From positions 1 to 32,785 of the forward strand of contig JABDJK010000073.1 in NCBI GenBank assembly GCA_013002535.1: a stretch of DNA of 32,785 nt, read 5' to 3'. Below are positions 9,575 to 16,940 of this stretch, one piece after another. Under the pieces are notes generated by a model. It made no database searches. It was not told the DNA's origin and was given only the letters and a program-made list of their open reading frames with translations. The position numbers and the translations under genes were made by a program. Source of the DNA: Hyphococcus sp. Lineage in GTDB: Bacteria > Pseudomonadota > Alphaproteobacteria > Caulobacterales > Parvularculaceae. Each line of letters begins with the position of its first letter. Position 1 is the first letter of the stretch.

Positions 9575-10270
9575 ATGGACAAAGAAGCAGGTAAAAAAGC
9601 AGCGGCTTTGCGCGCCGTTGAATTCGTCGACAACGGAATGACGCTTGGACTTGGAACAGGCTCCACAGCTGAATATTTCATCAACGCGATTGGAAACAAG
9701 GTCCGGTCGGGGTGGGAGATAAAAGGCGTCGCAACTTCGGAAGCGACAGCAGCGCAAGCGCGGGGCGTGGGCGTCGATCTAATTTTGCCTGACGAAACAA
9801 CTGAAATCGATCTGGCTGTTGATGGGACAGACGAAGCTGACCCACAATTGAACCTGATAAAAGGCGGCGGGGGCGCCCTACTGCGAGAAAAAATCGTTGC
9901 GCGCGCCGCAAAAAAATTCATTGTGATCGCAGACAAAAGCAAACGCGTCACATCGATTGGCGCCTTTCCTCTGCCCGTTGAAATTGACCCTTATTGCTGG
10001 GCGCTGACCATAAGCGGTATACGCGAGACATTTCGTGACGCAGGTTTTGGCGATGCAGAAATCCAAATGCGCGCTTTTCAGGGCAATTTTACGCGCTCGG
10101 ACGGCGGACATTACATCGCCGATTGCAAGTTGCTAAAAATCGAGGACCCAGCGACGCTTGATGCAGCATTAAAATCAATTCCCGGCGTCATCGAAACCGG
10201 ACTATTTTGCGCAATGGCGGATACAATCATTTATGGCGACGAAAATGGCGTTTCCGTGGAAAGCAAGTAG
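9575..10270 (+). CDS. rpiA: Ribose-5-phosphate isomerase A
   Basis: Interconverts ribose-5-phosphate and ribulose-5-phosphate in the non-oxidative pentose phosphate pathway. It is 231 aa, normal for RpiA. Recognisable motifs are LGLGTGSTAEYF (substrate loop), DGTDEADPQLNLIKGGGGAL with the catalytic acid region, LREKIVARAAKKFIVIADKSK, and the C-terminal NFTRSDGGHYIADC and IPGVIETGLFCAMAD. ATG 9575 has AGGA about 7 bases upstream. It lies 11 bp downstream of glmU, so the two are probably co-transcribed. About 100 bp separate it from the next gene. Confidence 0.96.
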   Translation: MDKEAGKKAAALRAVEFVDNGMTLGLGTGSTAEYFINAIGNKVRSGWEIKGVATSEATAAQARGVGVDLILPDETTEIDLAVDGTDEADPQLNLIKGGGGALLREKIVARAAKKFIVIADKSKRVTSIGAFPLPVEIDPYCWALTISGIRETFRDAGFGDAEIQMRAFQGNFTRSDGGHYIADCKLLKIEDPATLDAALKSIPGVIETGLFCAMADTIIYGDENGVSVESK

Positions 10271-10369
10271 CCGGCCTGGCGACGAGTTGATCACAAGTCA
10301 GTGCATTGTCTTTGATATCGTCATTCCATAGTCTAAGCCCCAGAAAATTGGGAGCCAGAAAGTACATTT

Positions 10370-10885
10370 ATGGCGCAATCACGCTTTGAAAAACTTCAGG
10401 ACGCCATCAAGAATTATGGCGCTGCATCTTTCGAAAATTTGATGCGGTGCAAAGGATTTGGTGAAGCTGTCGTCGCTGGATTTCCCGAATACATCGATTG
10501 CGGGGCCGGATGCGTACGCGCTGTTCCACCCGGCGGGCAATTTGACGCTACAAAAAACTATGGTGATGAAGCATTCAGTTTTAGCCATCGCGAAGTCATC
10601 GTCTTGGAGCCAATACAATTCGGGATCGCTTTGACCGTTAAAAATTTCGAAGATTCAGGTTCAATGTGGCTGCGAACACCCATCGCGGTTGAAGTGACGG
10701 GCGACAGTTTTGATATCTTCGTCGGAAAACAACCGATGATCCATGTCCCGCTGGAATTCAAAGACAAACTAGAACCGGTATTTGAGGCTATTTATCAAGA
10801 GTTCCTGTCGACATTCACCATTCAGGTGATGAAATTTAACGACCAACGATTTGAAACAGGCATCGGTTTCATTCCGGAAAATTAA
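10370..10885 (+). CDS. Hypothetical protein, 171 aa
   Basis: I do not recognise this protein. It is soluble-looking, without signal peptide or membrane segments. It begins with a helix (MAQSRFEKLQDAIKNYGAAS), has a short Cys-containing stretch (YIDCGAGCVRAVPPGG), and continues as a beta-rich domain (EVIVLEPIQFGIALTVKNFE, MWLRTPIAVEVTGDSFDIFV) ending in a helix (FKDKLEPVFEAIYQEFLSTF). It sits between rpiA and gor on the same strand. In Rhizobiales that slot often holds a secreted DUF2059 protein, which this does not resemble. Start ATG 10370 lacks a clear ribosome site. A housekeeping-linked role is only an inference from position. Confidence 0.75.
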   Translation: MAQSRFEKLQDAIKNYGAASFENLMRCKGFGEAVVAGFPEYIDCGAGCVRAVPPGGQFDATKNYGDEAFSFSHREVIVLEPIQFGIALTVKNFEDSGSMWLRTPIAVEVTGDSFDIFVGKQPMIHVPLEFKDKLEPVFEAIYQEFLSTFTIQVMKFNDQRFETGIGFIPEN

Positions 10886-10917
10886 CATGCCCAAATCTTC
10901 GCTTACAGGAATGCTGC

Positions 10918-12291
10918 ATGAGCAAATTTGACTATGATCTTTTTACCATTGGCGCTGGCTCCGGCGGCGTACGGGCATCACGTATGGCGGCAAATTACGG
11001 CGCACGTGTCGGCGTTGCAGAAGAATATCGTGTTGGCGGCACGTGTGTCATTCGCGGCTGCGTTCCCAAAAAATTGTTCGTTTACGCAAGTGAGTACGGC
11101 CACAGCTTTAAAGACGCCGAAGGGTTTGGGTGGACCGCAGAAAATGTCAACTTCAGCTGGCGTAAATTAATCGACAACAAGGATAATGAGATTGATCGTC
11201 TGAACGGCATATATATTCGTAACCTGAAGAATTCAGGCGTCGATATTTTTCAGTCTCGAGCAACCATAAAAGATGAATACACGGTCCATCTGGAAGCCGA
11301 AAATCGCGATGTCACAGCGAAGAAAATTCTTGTTGCGACGGGCGGGGCCCCTTGGACTGACGAGAGCATTAAAGGTCATGACTTAGGCATAACTTCAAAC
11401 GAAGCATTTCATCTTGACGAGCTCCCCTCGCACGTTGTCGTTGCGGGCGGCGGTTATATTGCAATTGAATTCGCTTGTATTTTCCGCGGCCTTGGCTGTG
11501 AAGTATGCCTCGTTTATCGCGGCGAAGACATATTGCGCTATTTTGATGCAGATGTCTCAACGCAAGTCCACCGCGAAATGCAACGGCAAGGCATACGCGT
11601 TGTAACGCAAGCCGTCTTTGACGAAATCGAAGATATAGGCGGCGGCCAAAAGCGTGTGCATCTTTCTAATGGTTCGAAAATTGACACTGGGCTCGTCTTT
11701 TGGGCGGTCGGGCGCAAACCAGCAACGCAAAATCTCGGGCTTGAAAACGCTGGCGTTGAACTCGCAGAGAACGACGCTATCAAAGTCGATAACTATTCCA
11801 AGTCAACGACGGATTCGATTTATGCTGTCGGCGATGTAACGGATCGCGTAAACTTGACGCCGGTGGCAATTCGCGAAGGCGCCGCGTTTGCCGAGACCTG
11901 CTTCAACAACAATCCGACAAAAACTGATTACAGGTTTATACCCAAAGCGGTCTTTTCGCAGCCGCCAGTTGGTTCGGTAGGGTATGCCGAGCATGAAGCG
12001 CGGGCAGAATACAAAAACGTCGACATTTACAAAACTGATTTCCGGCCAATGAAACACACGCTCTCAGGTTCGGAAGAGCGTATGATGATGAAGATCGTCG
12101 TTGACGGCGACTCTGACCGCGTTCTTGGTTGCCATATTGTCGGTGATGATGCCGGTGAAATGATTCAATGCATCGCCATAGCGGTAAAGGCGGGTCTTAC
12201 AAAGGCGCAATTCGACGATACTGTGGCGCTGCACCCGACAGCGGCGGAAGAACTCGTCACCATGCGCGAGAAATACAAGCCGGCTGATTAA
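10918..12291 (+). CDS. gor: Glutathione-disulfide reductase
   Basis: FAD- and NADPH-dependent enzyme regenerating glutathione from its disulfide in the cytosol. The 457-aa protein starts with a Rossmann FAD motif (FTIGAGSGGVRASRMA). The redox disulfide is in GGTCVIRGCVPKK (C43 and C48). A second Rossmann motif (VVVAGGGYIAIEFA) binds NADPH, followed by AVGDVTDRVNLTPVAIREG for FAD. The C-terminal catalytic motif HPTAAEELVTM supplies the His-Glu pair across the dimer. ATG 10918 has AGGA 8 bases upstream. It is the last gene of the plus-strand run, 33 bp after the 171-aa gene, and faces a convergent lipoprotein gene. The GCVPKK signature favours Gor over other flavin disulfide reductases. Confidence 0.94.
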   Translation: MSKFDYDLFTIGAGSGGVRASRMAANYGARVGVAEEYRVGGTCVIRGCVPKKLFVYASEYGHSFKDAEGFGWTAENVNFSWRKLIDNKDNEIDRLNGIYIRNLKNSGVDIFQSRATIKDEYTVHLEAENRDVTAKKILVATGGAPWTDESIKGHDLGITSNEAFHLDELPSHVVVAGGGYIAIEFACIFRGLGCEVCLVYRGEDILRYFDADVSTQVHREMQRQGIRVVTQAVFDEIEDIGGGQKRVHLSNGSKIDTGLVFWAVGRKPATQNLGLENAGVELAENDAIKVDNYSKSTTDSIYAVGDVTDRVNLTPVAIREGAAFAETCFNNNPTKTDYRFIPKAVFSQPPVGSVGYAEHEARAEYKNVDIYKTDFRPMKHTLSGSEERMMMKIVVDGDSDRVLGCHIVGDDAGEMIQCIAIAVKAGLTKAQFDDTVALHPTAAEELVTMREKYKPAD

Positions 12292-12332
12292 ATTTAAATC
12301 GTATATTAATCTGTATACAAATTTTTCGGATA

Positions 12333-12938
12333 TTATTTTCCCGGTTCAATATCCGCGCCCGCGAAGCCGACGAAATAATCATAAGTTTCTTCAAATGATT
12401 TTGAGTCCGCCGTTCGCCAGTCATGGACACTGTCTTCGTTGATGATCTCACCATTGGGTGACAAGATCACGACCGTCGGGGTTCCGTAAATATCATCAAC
12501 GCCAACGCCGCGCAGGACATCCAGATTTCGGTCCCGGCGGCCAACATCTATCCAGGTCAAAACATAGTGATCTTCAATTATTGCAGCGAGGGCCGGCGCC
12601 TCAAATTTTGCCGCGAGCCCGCGGCTGTCATGGCACCAGTTCCCGCCAAAAACCAGCAATGCATTTTTCCCGCTTGCCCTTGCCGACGCTAATGCAATAT
12701 CCACATCTTGCTGTGCATTTCGAGCGGCGTCAAACGGGCGCGGATTGTCACCGTGATGTTTTTCGCCCTTATGGCTGTCGCCATCATGGTTCGCAGCGCT
12801 ATTACTACTGGGCGCAACAACCGCCATTGTCGTCTTAGCGCTTGTCTTCCCCGCTGCGCCCACCGTTGTCGTAGCCGCTTTGACACAACCCGATAAGGCA
12901 AAACCAGCAGACAAAAGTACAATATTCAGTTTACGCAT
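12333..12938 (-). CDS. Thioredoxin-fold lipoprotein with CxxS motif
   Basis: Probable envelope lipoprotein of 201 aa. A type II signal peptide ends in LSGC (C18). A low-complexity A/T/S stretch follows, then a His-rich patch (residues 51-62, HDGDSHKGEKHHGD) that could bind metal. From about residue 70 there is a thioredoxin-like domain with FGGNWCHDS at the usual active-site position (C102, S105) and a cis-proline-type segment YGTPTVVILSPNG. With only one Cys in the motif it cannot do normal dithiol-disulfide exchange; CxxS proteins can act as disulfide isomerase-like traps or bind glutathione or metal. The ATG follows the aminotransferase stop directly (TAAATG), so translation is probably coupled. 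The product's substrate is unknown. Confidence 0.85.
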   Translation of the reverse strand: MRKLNIVLLSAGFALSGCVKAATTTVGAAGKTSAKTTMAVVAPSSNSAANHDGDSHKGEKHHGDNPRPFDAARNAQQDVDIALASARASGKNALLVFGGNWCHDSRGLAAKFEAPALAAIIEDHYVLTWIDVGRRDRNLDVLRGVGVDDIYGTPTVVILSPNGEIINEDSVHDWRTADSKSFEETYDYFVGFAGADIEPGK

Positions 12939-14114
12939 TTATCTTGCCTCACTAAAATAGTTTTTCAACCGCGCCGCCGCTTCATCAAGTATTTCAGGTT
13001 TCTTGCAGAAACAAAAGCGCGCATAGTTTCGCGGCGCGTCCGCAATGGCGGGGTGATAAAACGCTGATAGCGGTACGGCCGCAACCTTCGCCTTTGTGGT
13101 TATCTCACGACAGAAATCAACGTCATCGTCACGCCCTACCGAATTTATATCGACTGTAATAAAATACGTGCCCTCACAAGGCAGGACATCAAATCCTGCC
13201 GCGCGCAATCCGCGCGCCATGCGGTCGCGCTTTGCCTGCATGTCCGTTCGGAAGGCGGCGTAATATTCGTCGCCCAACCGAAACCCCAGCGCGACGGCTT
13301 TTTGCAGCGAAGGCGGGCTGCAGTACGCCAGAAATTGATGCGCCTTCCTGACGCCCTCAATTAAAGGCGCAGGTCCGACGACATGACCGAGGCGATAACC
13401 GGTCAACGAAAATGTTTTGCCCGCCGATCCGATACGGATTGTACGGTCAAACATTTCGGGCAGCGTCATCAGAGGGATATGCGGCGCTCCATCAAAAATG
13501 AGGTGTTCGTAGACCTCATCGCAAACCACGATCAAATCGTGACGGCGCGCTGCATCTGCAACGATGTCCAGCTCGTCTCGCCCCATGACTTTGCCAAGCG
13601 GATTGTGCGGCGTGTTGATCACGATGATTTTCGTCTTTGTGCTGATCGCAGCCTCAAGCGCGCCCGCCGATAATCGCCATTCCGGCGGCGCTAGCGAAAC
13701 GAATTTAATGGAGGCGCCGGCCGCCTCGATTTGCGGTGCGTAGCATTCATAAAAAGGCGCCAGCAAGACCGCGTCATCGCCGGGCTGTAAAAAACCCAAG
13801 AACGCCGCCGCTAACGCCTCCGTCGCGCCAGACGTCACCAATGTTTCGTTTGCCGCGTTAATGTCCAAATCATAGAAGCGCTTTTGGTCGTAAACGATTG
13901 CCTCGCGCAATTCCGGCAAGCCCTCAACAGGCGGGTATTGATTGGGGCCTTCAATCGTAGTTTCCGCCGCACGTTGCAGGATTTCGGCCGGCCCATCCTC
14001 GTCTGGAAACCCCTGGCCCAAATTGATTGCATCATGTTCACGCGCAAGCGCTGACATGGTCGGGAAGATCGATGGCGGGCGATCGGAAAAAATGGGGTTC
14101 AGTTGACGGGTCAT
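12939..14114 (-). CDS. PLP-dependent aminotransferase, class I/II
   Basis: Fold-type I aminotransferase, 391 aa, similar in style to methionine/kynurenine aminotransferases (YbdL/KAT-like). Motifs: INLGQGFPDEDGP near residue 30, the substrate loop NQYPPVEGLPELREA, VTSGATEALAAA, the cofactor-binding NTPHNPLGK (N171), CDEVYEHL (D199, Y202), the Schiff-base lysine K233 in SAGKTFSLTGYRLG, and a C-terminal YARFCFCK carrying the carboxylate-binding Arg. The preferred amino acid cannot be read from the sequence. It is first in a two-gene unit with the CxxS lipoprotein. Start ATG 14114 has no strong ribosome site, but the protein begins where the family normally does. Confidence 0.9.
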   Translation of the reverse strand: MTRQLNPIFSDRPPSIFPTMSALAREHDAINLGQGFPDEDGPAEILQRAAETTIEGPNQYPPVEGLPELREAIVYDQKRFYDLDINAANETLVTSGATEALAAAFLGFLQPGDDAVLLAPFYECYAPQIEAAGASIKFVSLAPPEWRLSAGALEAAISTKTKIIVINTPHNPLGKVMGRDELDIVADAARRHDLIVVCDEVYEHLIFDGAPHIPLMTLPEMFDRTIRIGSAGKTFSLTGYRLGHVVGPAPLIEGVRKAHQFLAYCSPPSLQKAVALGFRLGDEYYAAFRTDMQAKRDRMARGLRAAGFDVLPCEGTYFITVDINSVGRDDDVDFCREITTKAKVAAVPLSAFYHPAIADAPRNYARFCFCKKPEILDEAAARLKNYFSEAR

Positions 14115-14623
14115 TTTGAGTTTTTACCAATCGTCGCAGCGAAGTCGAGAACCATTTCTCCGTTCGCTCTGTCGCCCGCACTTATTGGGATTCCGGCTAA
14201 TCTGGTCTGGTTCTCCGGCGAAGAACCGCGCAATTACCGGGCTGTCGAAGCGGTATTTACCGGTTTGATAGTCACGTCCTCGATTTTCCTTTTTGTGGTT
14301 CGGTTTGCGACCTTCACGAAATCAAAACTGTGTTTTCCAGACGAAAGCCGGGATCCATTTCCTGGAACCACAACCAACGATGCCAACGGTGGTGATGGGC
14401 CCCGGCTATCGCCGGGGAAACGAAAAATTCAAAACAATATAAACATCGCATTCGGCCCACGATAAGGCATGCCAGCGCCAAGAGAATAATTATCCACCGA
14501 ATGCGGGATTGATGAAATAGCACCCTCCTTGAGTTGAATCTCGTTTGCTTAATTCAACCGAAACCACAGTCATGATTTGATGCGCTTGGACAAGTTCTAA
14601 AAACCGTGGCAATCGAAGGCGCA
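14115..14623. other. Gene-free divergent region with interspersed repeat
   Basis: About 500 bases between the divergent starts of the aminotransferase and the glycosyltransferase. A plus-strand frame 14103-14465 is open, but its second half is the translated palindromic repeat at 14335-14417, so I do not call it a gene. Promoters for both neighbours must lie here; I see no clear -35/-10 pair. Confidence 0.5.
14335..14417. repeat. Composite palindromic intergenic repeat (REP/RPE-like)
   Basis: Two hairpins in tandem. The first has arms TTCCAG (14335-14340) and CTGGAA (14362-14367) enclosing AAAGCCGGGATCC. The second has a perfect 7-bp stem CCCCGGC/GCCGGGG (14400-14406/14411-14417) with loop TATC. 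The phrases AAGCCGGGATCCA and GGGCCCCGGCTATCGCCGGGG are typical of interspersed intergenic elements of alphaproteobacteria. Only one copy is seen in this window, so the repeat status rests on resemblance. Confidence 0.5.
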
Positions 14624-15670
14624 ATGTTGAAATTCGAGATTGATATTGAACCCGTAGAATGCCCCGCCGACTGGATGATTGGGCCGAGGTCGTTCTTCGT
14701 CGATCGTGCGACCCCCGACTTTGAACTTATCCGTTTGTCATCCATGCCGATCGCCGGCGGAAAAATCGAAATCACTGCGGACCCTGACACCAAATCGCTG
14801 ATGCCATTCACCCCCTGCCGGCGCAAACATGCGATTGAGCGCAAAATATTTCCCTGGCGCTACAAAACAATCGAGATTGACGGCTTCGCCATCGATTACC
14901 GTTTTGGCTCACCGCAAAACTGGGCGCATATTCTGACCGGGCATCTTCCGCTGCTCCTCAAGATCCGCAGCCTGTCTGACAAATTTCGCGAAAAACCGAT
15001 CACGGTAATCCTGCCCCAGAACAGCGGAAAACACATCATGGGCATTTGTGAGCTGGCCGGGTTTAAGACGATCGCAACCGACGCGCCAGTCAACGCCCAT
15101 TTTATCAATCTTTCAACACAGCTTCTTGCGCTGACCCGCGATCCGCGGCGGCAATGGATCCTTGAAGAAACGCCGGAAGAGTTTTGGCCGACAATTTACG
15201 AGCGCTCGAAACTTGATCGCGCCCATGAAAAGATTTTCATGGTGCGCAAAGCGGCGCGCAAACTTTCCAATGAGGCGGAACTCGAAGAATACCTTGGCGA
15301 GAAGGGCTATCTCAAAGTTTACGCTGAAGATTATTCGTTTGAGGATCAATTCCGCCTGCTCGCCGATGCGACCGACATTATTGCAACGCATGGCGCGGCG
15401 CTCGGCCCGCTTATTTATCGCCCGGCGACGACGCGGCGTTTTCGGCTGATTGAATTATTTCCCATTGGGCACATCGCCAGCTTGTTTCGCTATTCCACGC
15501 ACCAGCAGAACGGTGAATGGCTGTCGGTGCGCGGAAAACTGAAACCGGAACATATCGAGCCCGGCTACGCCCTCGACAAGCCCTTTATCCAGTTCTCGCA
15601 ACAGGCATTCGAGATCGACCTTGAGAGTCTGAAATTCGCGATGGAGACGAAGTTGCCAGCGCTCAGATAA
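14624..15670 (+). CDS. Glycosyltransferase family 61-like protein
   Basis: Probable glycosyltransferase of about 348 aa. The C-terminal half has the hallmark of GT61 (DUF563, EOGT/XylT-like) proteins: FEDQFRLLADATDIIATHGAALGPLIY, where the HGAxL/N element follows a helix with an F..Q....A.A pattern, then a RLIELFP strand. The middle contains a sugar-nucleotide-binding style Rossmann half (KPITVILPQNSGKHIMGICE, MVRKAARKLSNEAELEEYL). There is no signal peptide or membrane segment, so it acts in the cytosol or on its membrane face, in capsule, LPS or protein glycosylation. ATG 14624 is preferred (AAGG just upstream); GTG 14606 is possible. Its stop is 5 bp from the stop of the convergent peptidase gene, and no other polysaccharide genes are nearby. 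Confidence 0.78.
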   Translation: MLKFEIDIEPVECPADWMIGPRSFFVDRATPDFELIRLSSMPIAGGKIEITADPDTKSLMPFTPCRRKHAIERKIFPWRYKTIEIDGFAIDYRFGSPQNWAHILTGHLPLLLKIRSLSDKFREKPITVILPQNSGKHIMGICELAGFKTIATDAPVNAHFINLSTQLLALTRDPRRQWILEETPEEFWPTIYERSKLDRAHEKIFMVRKAARKLSNEAELEEYLGEKGYLKVYAEDYSFEDQFRLLADATDIIATHGAALGPLIYRPATTRRFRLIELFPIGHIASLFRYSTHQQNGEWLSVRGKLKPEHIEPGYALDKPFIQFSQQAFEIDLESLKFAMETKLPALR

Positions 15671-15675
15671 CGCCC

Positions 15676-16404
15676 CTAATCCCCCATCGGTGAAAAATGC
15701 ATGAAATCTTTTTGCCGCCCGGGCAGCTCTCCGCCCCAGCGCCAGCCCATGGCGGTGATGGCGCCATAGACGGGCGTTTCCGGCGTAATGGCGCCCGGCG
15801 CTCCGGGGCGCCATTCGCCGCCACGCAATAGTCGGCAGCGCGGCGAAAACTGGGCACAATTTTCGTAAAGGCCGTTTACTGATGAGTTGATATCGATCGC
15901 AAGACCAAAGGAATGGTGACTGTATTGCGTGCGCCTGCCGCTCTCATCAAGAACGCCCTTGGTGCGACCGACACGATAACCAACGATTTCGTTGATGGGA
16001 AATTCCGCCCGCAACGCGGCATTTAGCGCGACCTCCAGATCATCCGCGACCGCTTTGCAGACGGTTACTTCTGCGCCATTACTCAGCGCGATTATACGAT
16101 GATCCTCCGCGCAAATCGTGCACGGCAAATCCGGGTGGCGCTCTTCAGCTGCAAGTTCACTACGCGGTTTAATTATTTCGGCGTGGTCCACCGCGCGGCC
16201 CTCCTCCGGCGACCAGGCCCAGGTCGAATAGGTGCATTTCTCCGCCGCTGCGTTAGGCGTTGAAAATATCAGCGCGATACAAAGCGCCAAAAATTGGATC
16301 GATATTGCAACAGCGCTCATGGCTGGAATTCTGCTGAGTTTGGCAACGCGCGCCATCCGCTTACGCTCGTGGTTCTTGGTGTAAGAGATTGATTGGACAC
16401 TCAT
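15676..16404 (-). CDS. Secreted M15-family peptidase (VanY/endolysin-like D-Ala-D-Ala carboxypeptidase)
   Basis: Probable zinc peptidase acting on peptidoglycan peptides in the periplasm. The frame gives 242 aa with a hydrophobic export segment (about residues 30-53, SAVAISIQFLALCIALIF, then cleavage near NAAAEK). The M15 zinc motif is YSHHSFGLAIDIN, with H164 and D171 as ligands, and DFMHFSP supplies H236. Four cysteines in the mature N-terminal part and two more (C183, C190) suggest disulfides. ATG 16404 is the outermost start, while ATGs at 16356 and 16320 would give a more normal signal peptide; none has a clear ribosome site. A GC-rich repeat sits just upstream (16412-16436). The exact bond cleaved is not determinable. 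Confidence 0.82.
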   Translation of the reverse strand: MSVQSISYTKNHERKRMARVAKLSRIPAMSAVAISIQFLALCIALIFSTPNAAAEKCTYSTWAWSPEEGRAVDHAEIIKPRSELAAEERHPDLPCTICAEDHRIIALSNGAEVTVCKAVADDLEVALNAALRAEFPINEIVGYRVGRTKGVLDESGRRTQYSHHSFGLAIDINSSVNGLYENCAQFSPRCRLLRGGEWRPGAPGAITPETPVYGAITAMGWRWGGELPGRQKDFMHFSPMGD

Positions 16405-16411
16405 CTAATCG

Positions 16412-16436
16412 CCGGACCGGCCGGCGTCCGGACCGG
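16412..16436. repeat. GC-rich CCGGACCGG direct and inverted repeat
   Basis: CCGGACCGG occurs at 16412-16420 and 16428-16436, and CCGGAC/GTCCGG form inverted arms (16412-16417/16426-16431). A third CCGGACCGG lies at 17811-17819 just beyond the end of ccoS. Function unknown; it may be a hairpin in the leader of the M15 peptidase. Confidence 0.4.
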
Positions 16437-16657
16437 CGCCCCATTGGAGGCCGAGCGAATCGAGCCGCCACGAGATATGGAAAATGGCGCCACATGGGAG
16501 ACTTGAATACCCGACCCCATCATTACGAATGATGAGCAATTTTTCTTCATCCAACAATAACAATGACTTTTGTGACTATATTTTTCATTTTGCTAATTAT
16601 AATTTGCTTGTGACATTTGATAAGCACACACGAGCTACAACTCAAAACTAAACTGAC

Positions 16658-16710
16658 CCCGATGGCGCAGCCAGTCGTTATGCACTCATGAGAATGGCTG
16701 CGCCATCGGG
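16658..16710. repeat. Long perfect inverted repeat, 16-bp arms
   Basis: CCCGATGGCGCAGCCA (16658-16673) is repeated in inverse as TGGCTGCGCCATCGGG (16695-16710) around a 21-base loop. A partial third copy, CTGCGCCATC, lies near 16758-16767. It could be a hairpin terminator without a U-run, a mobile-element end, or the scar of a duplication. Confidence 0.6.
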
Positions 16711-16880
16711 ATCGTCCTCACTTGGACGAGGTTCGTGGATGAAGCCGATTATGTCTGCTGCGCCATCTATAAGCGTGATTCAAAGCCAGGCTCTCCACAG
16801 ACAATTCTCGCACATGCATAGCGTGACCCAGGTGAATACGAAACCGGTCCTGAAACTCAAAAAAATGCTTCGCTGAACCA
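16681..16880 (-). pseudogene. Possible eroded gene fragment
   Basis: On the minus strand, a stretch reading FFEFQDRFRIHLGHAMHVRE... (from about 16876) and, after a shift of frame near 16775, a 33-codon open stretch 16779-16681 (ITLIDGAADIIGFIHEPRPS, then EDDPDGAAILMSA and a stop TAA at 16678-16680) look more protein-like than random DNA. No intact start or full-length frame joins them. One arm of the neighbouring inverted repeat encodes the DPDGAA part. I do not recognise a family; this may be chance. Confidence 0.25.
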
Positions 16881-16940
16881 TCCGATTAAAGAAATGGACA
16901 TTACTTAAAGCTTGCCAACGCAATATGGCAGCGCAATCTT

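Larger units (their letters stand above)
16405..16940. other. Gene-poor region with repeats and an AT-rich core
   Basis: A 536-base stretch between two minus-strand genes. From right to left it holds a possible eroded coding fragment (16681-16880, minus), a 16-bp-arm inverted repeat (16658-16710), an AT-rich block (about 16530-16640), and GC-rich CCGGACCGG repeats (16412-16436). The promoter of the M15 peptidase should be here. I found no tRNA or intact gene. Confidence 0.5.

Noticed and set aside
12292-12332. Short gap between convergent gor and lipoprotein genes considered for a bidirectional terminator
   Set aside because: It is AT-rich, but I see no stable hairpin.
14103-14465. Open plus-strand frame of 120 codons
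   Set aside because: Its start overlaps the aminotransferase start and its second half is a translation of the palindromic repeat; protein style is not convincing.
16688-16876. 62-codon plus-strand frame
   Set aside because: It starts inside the loop of the inverted repeat, has a biased composition and no ribosome site; the minus strand reads more like protein.
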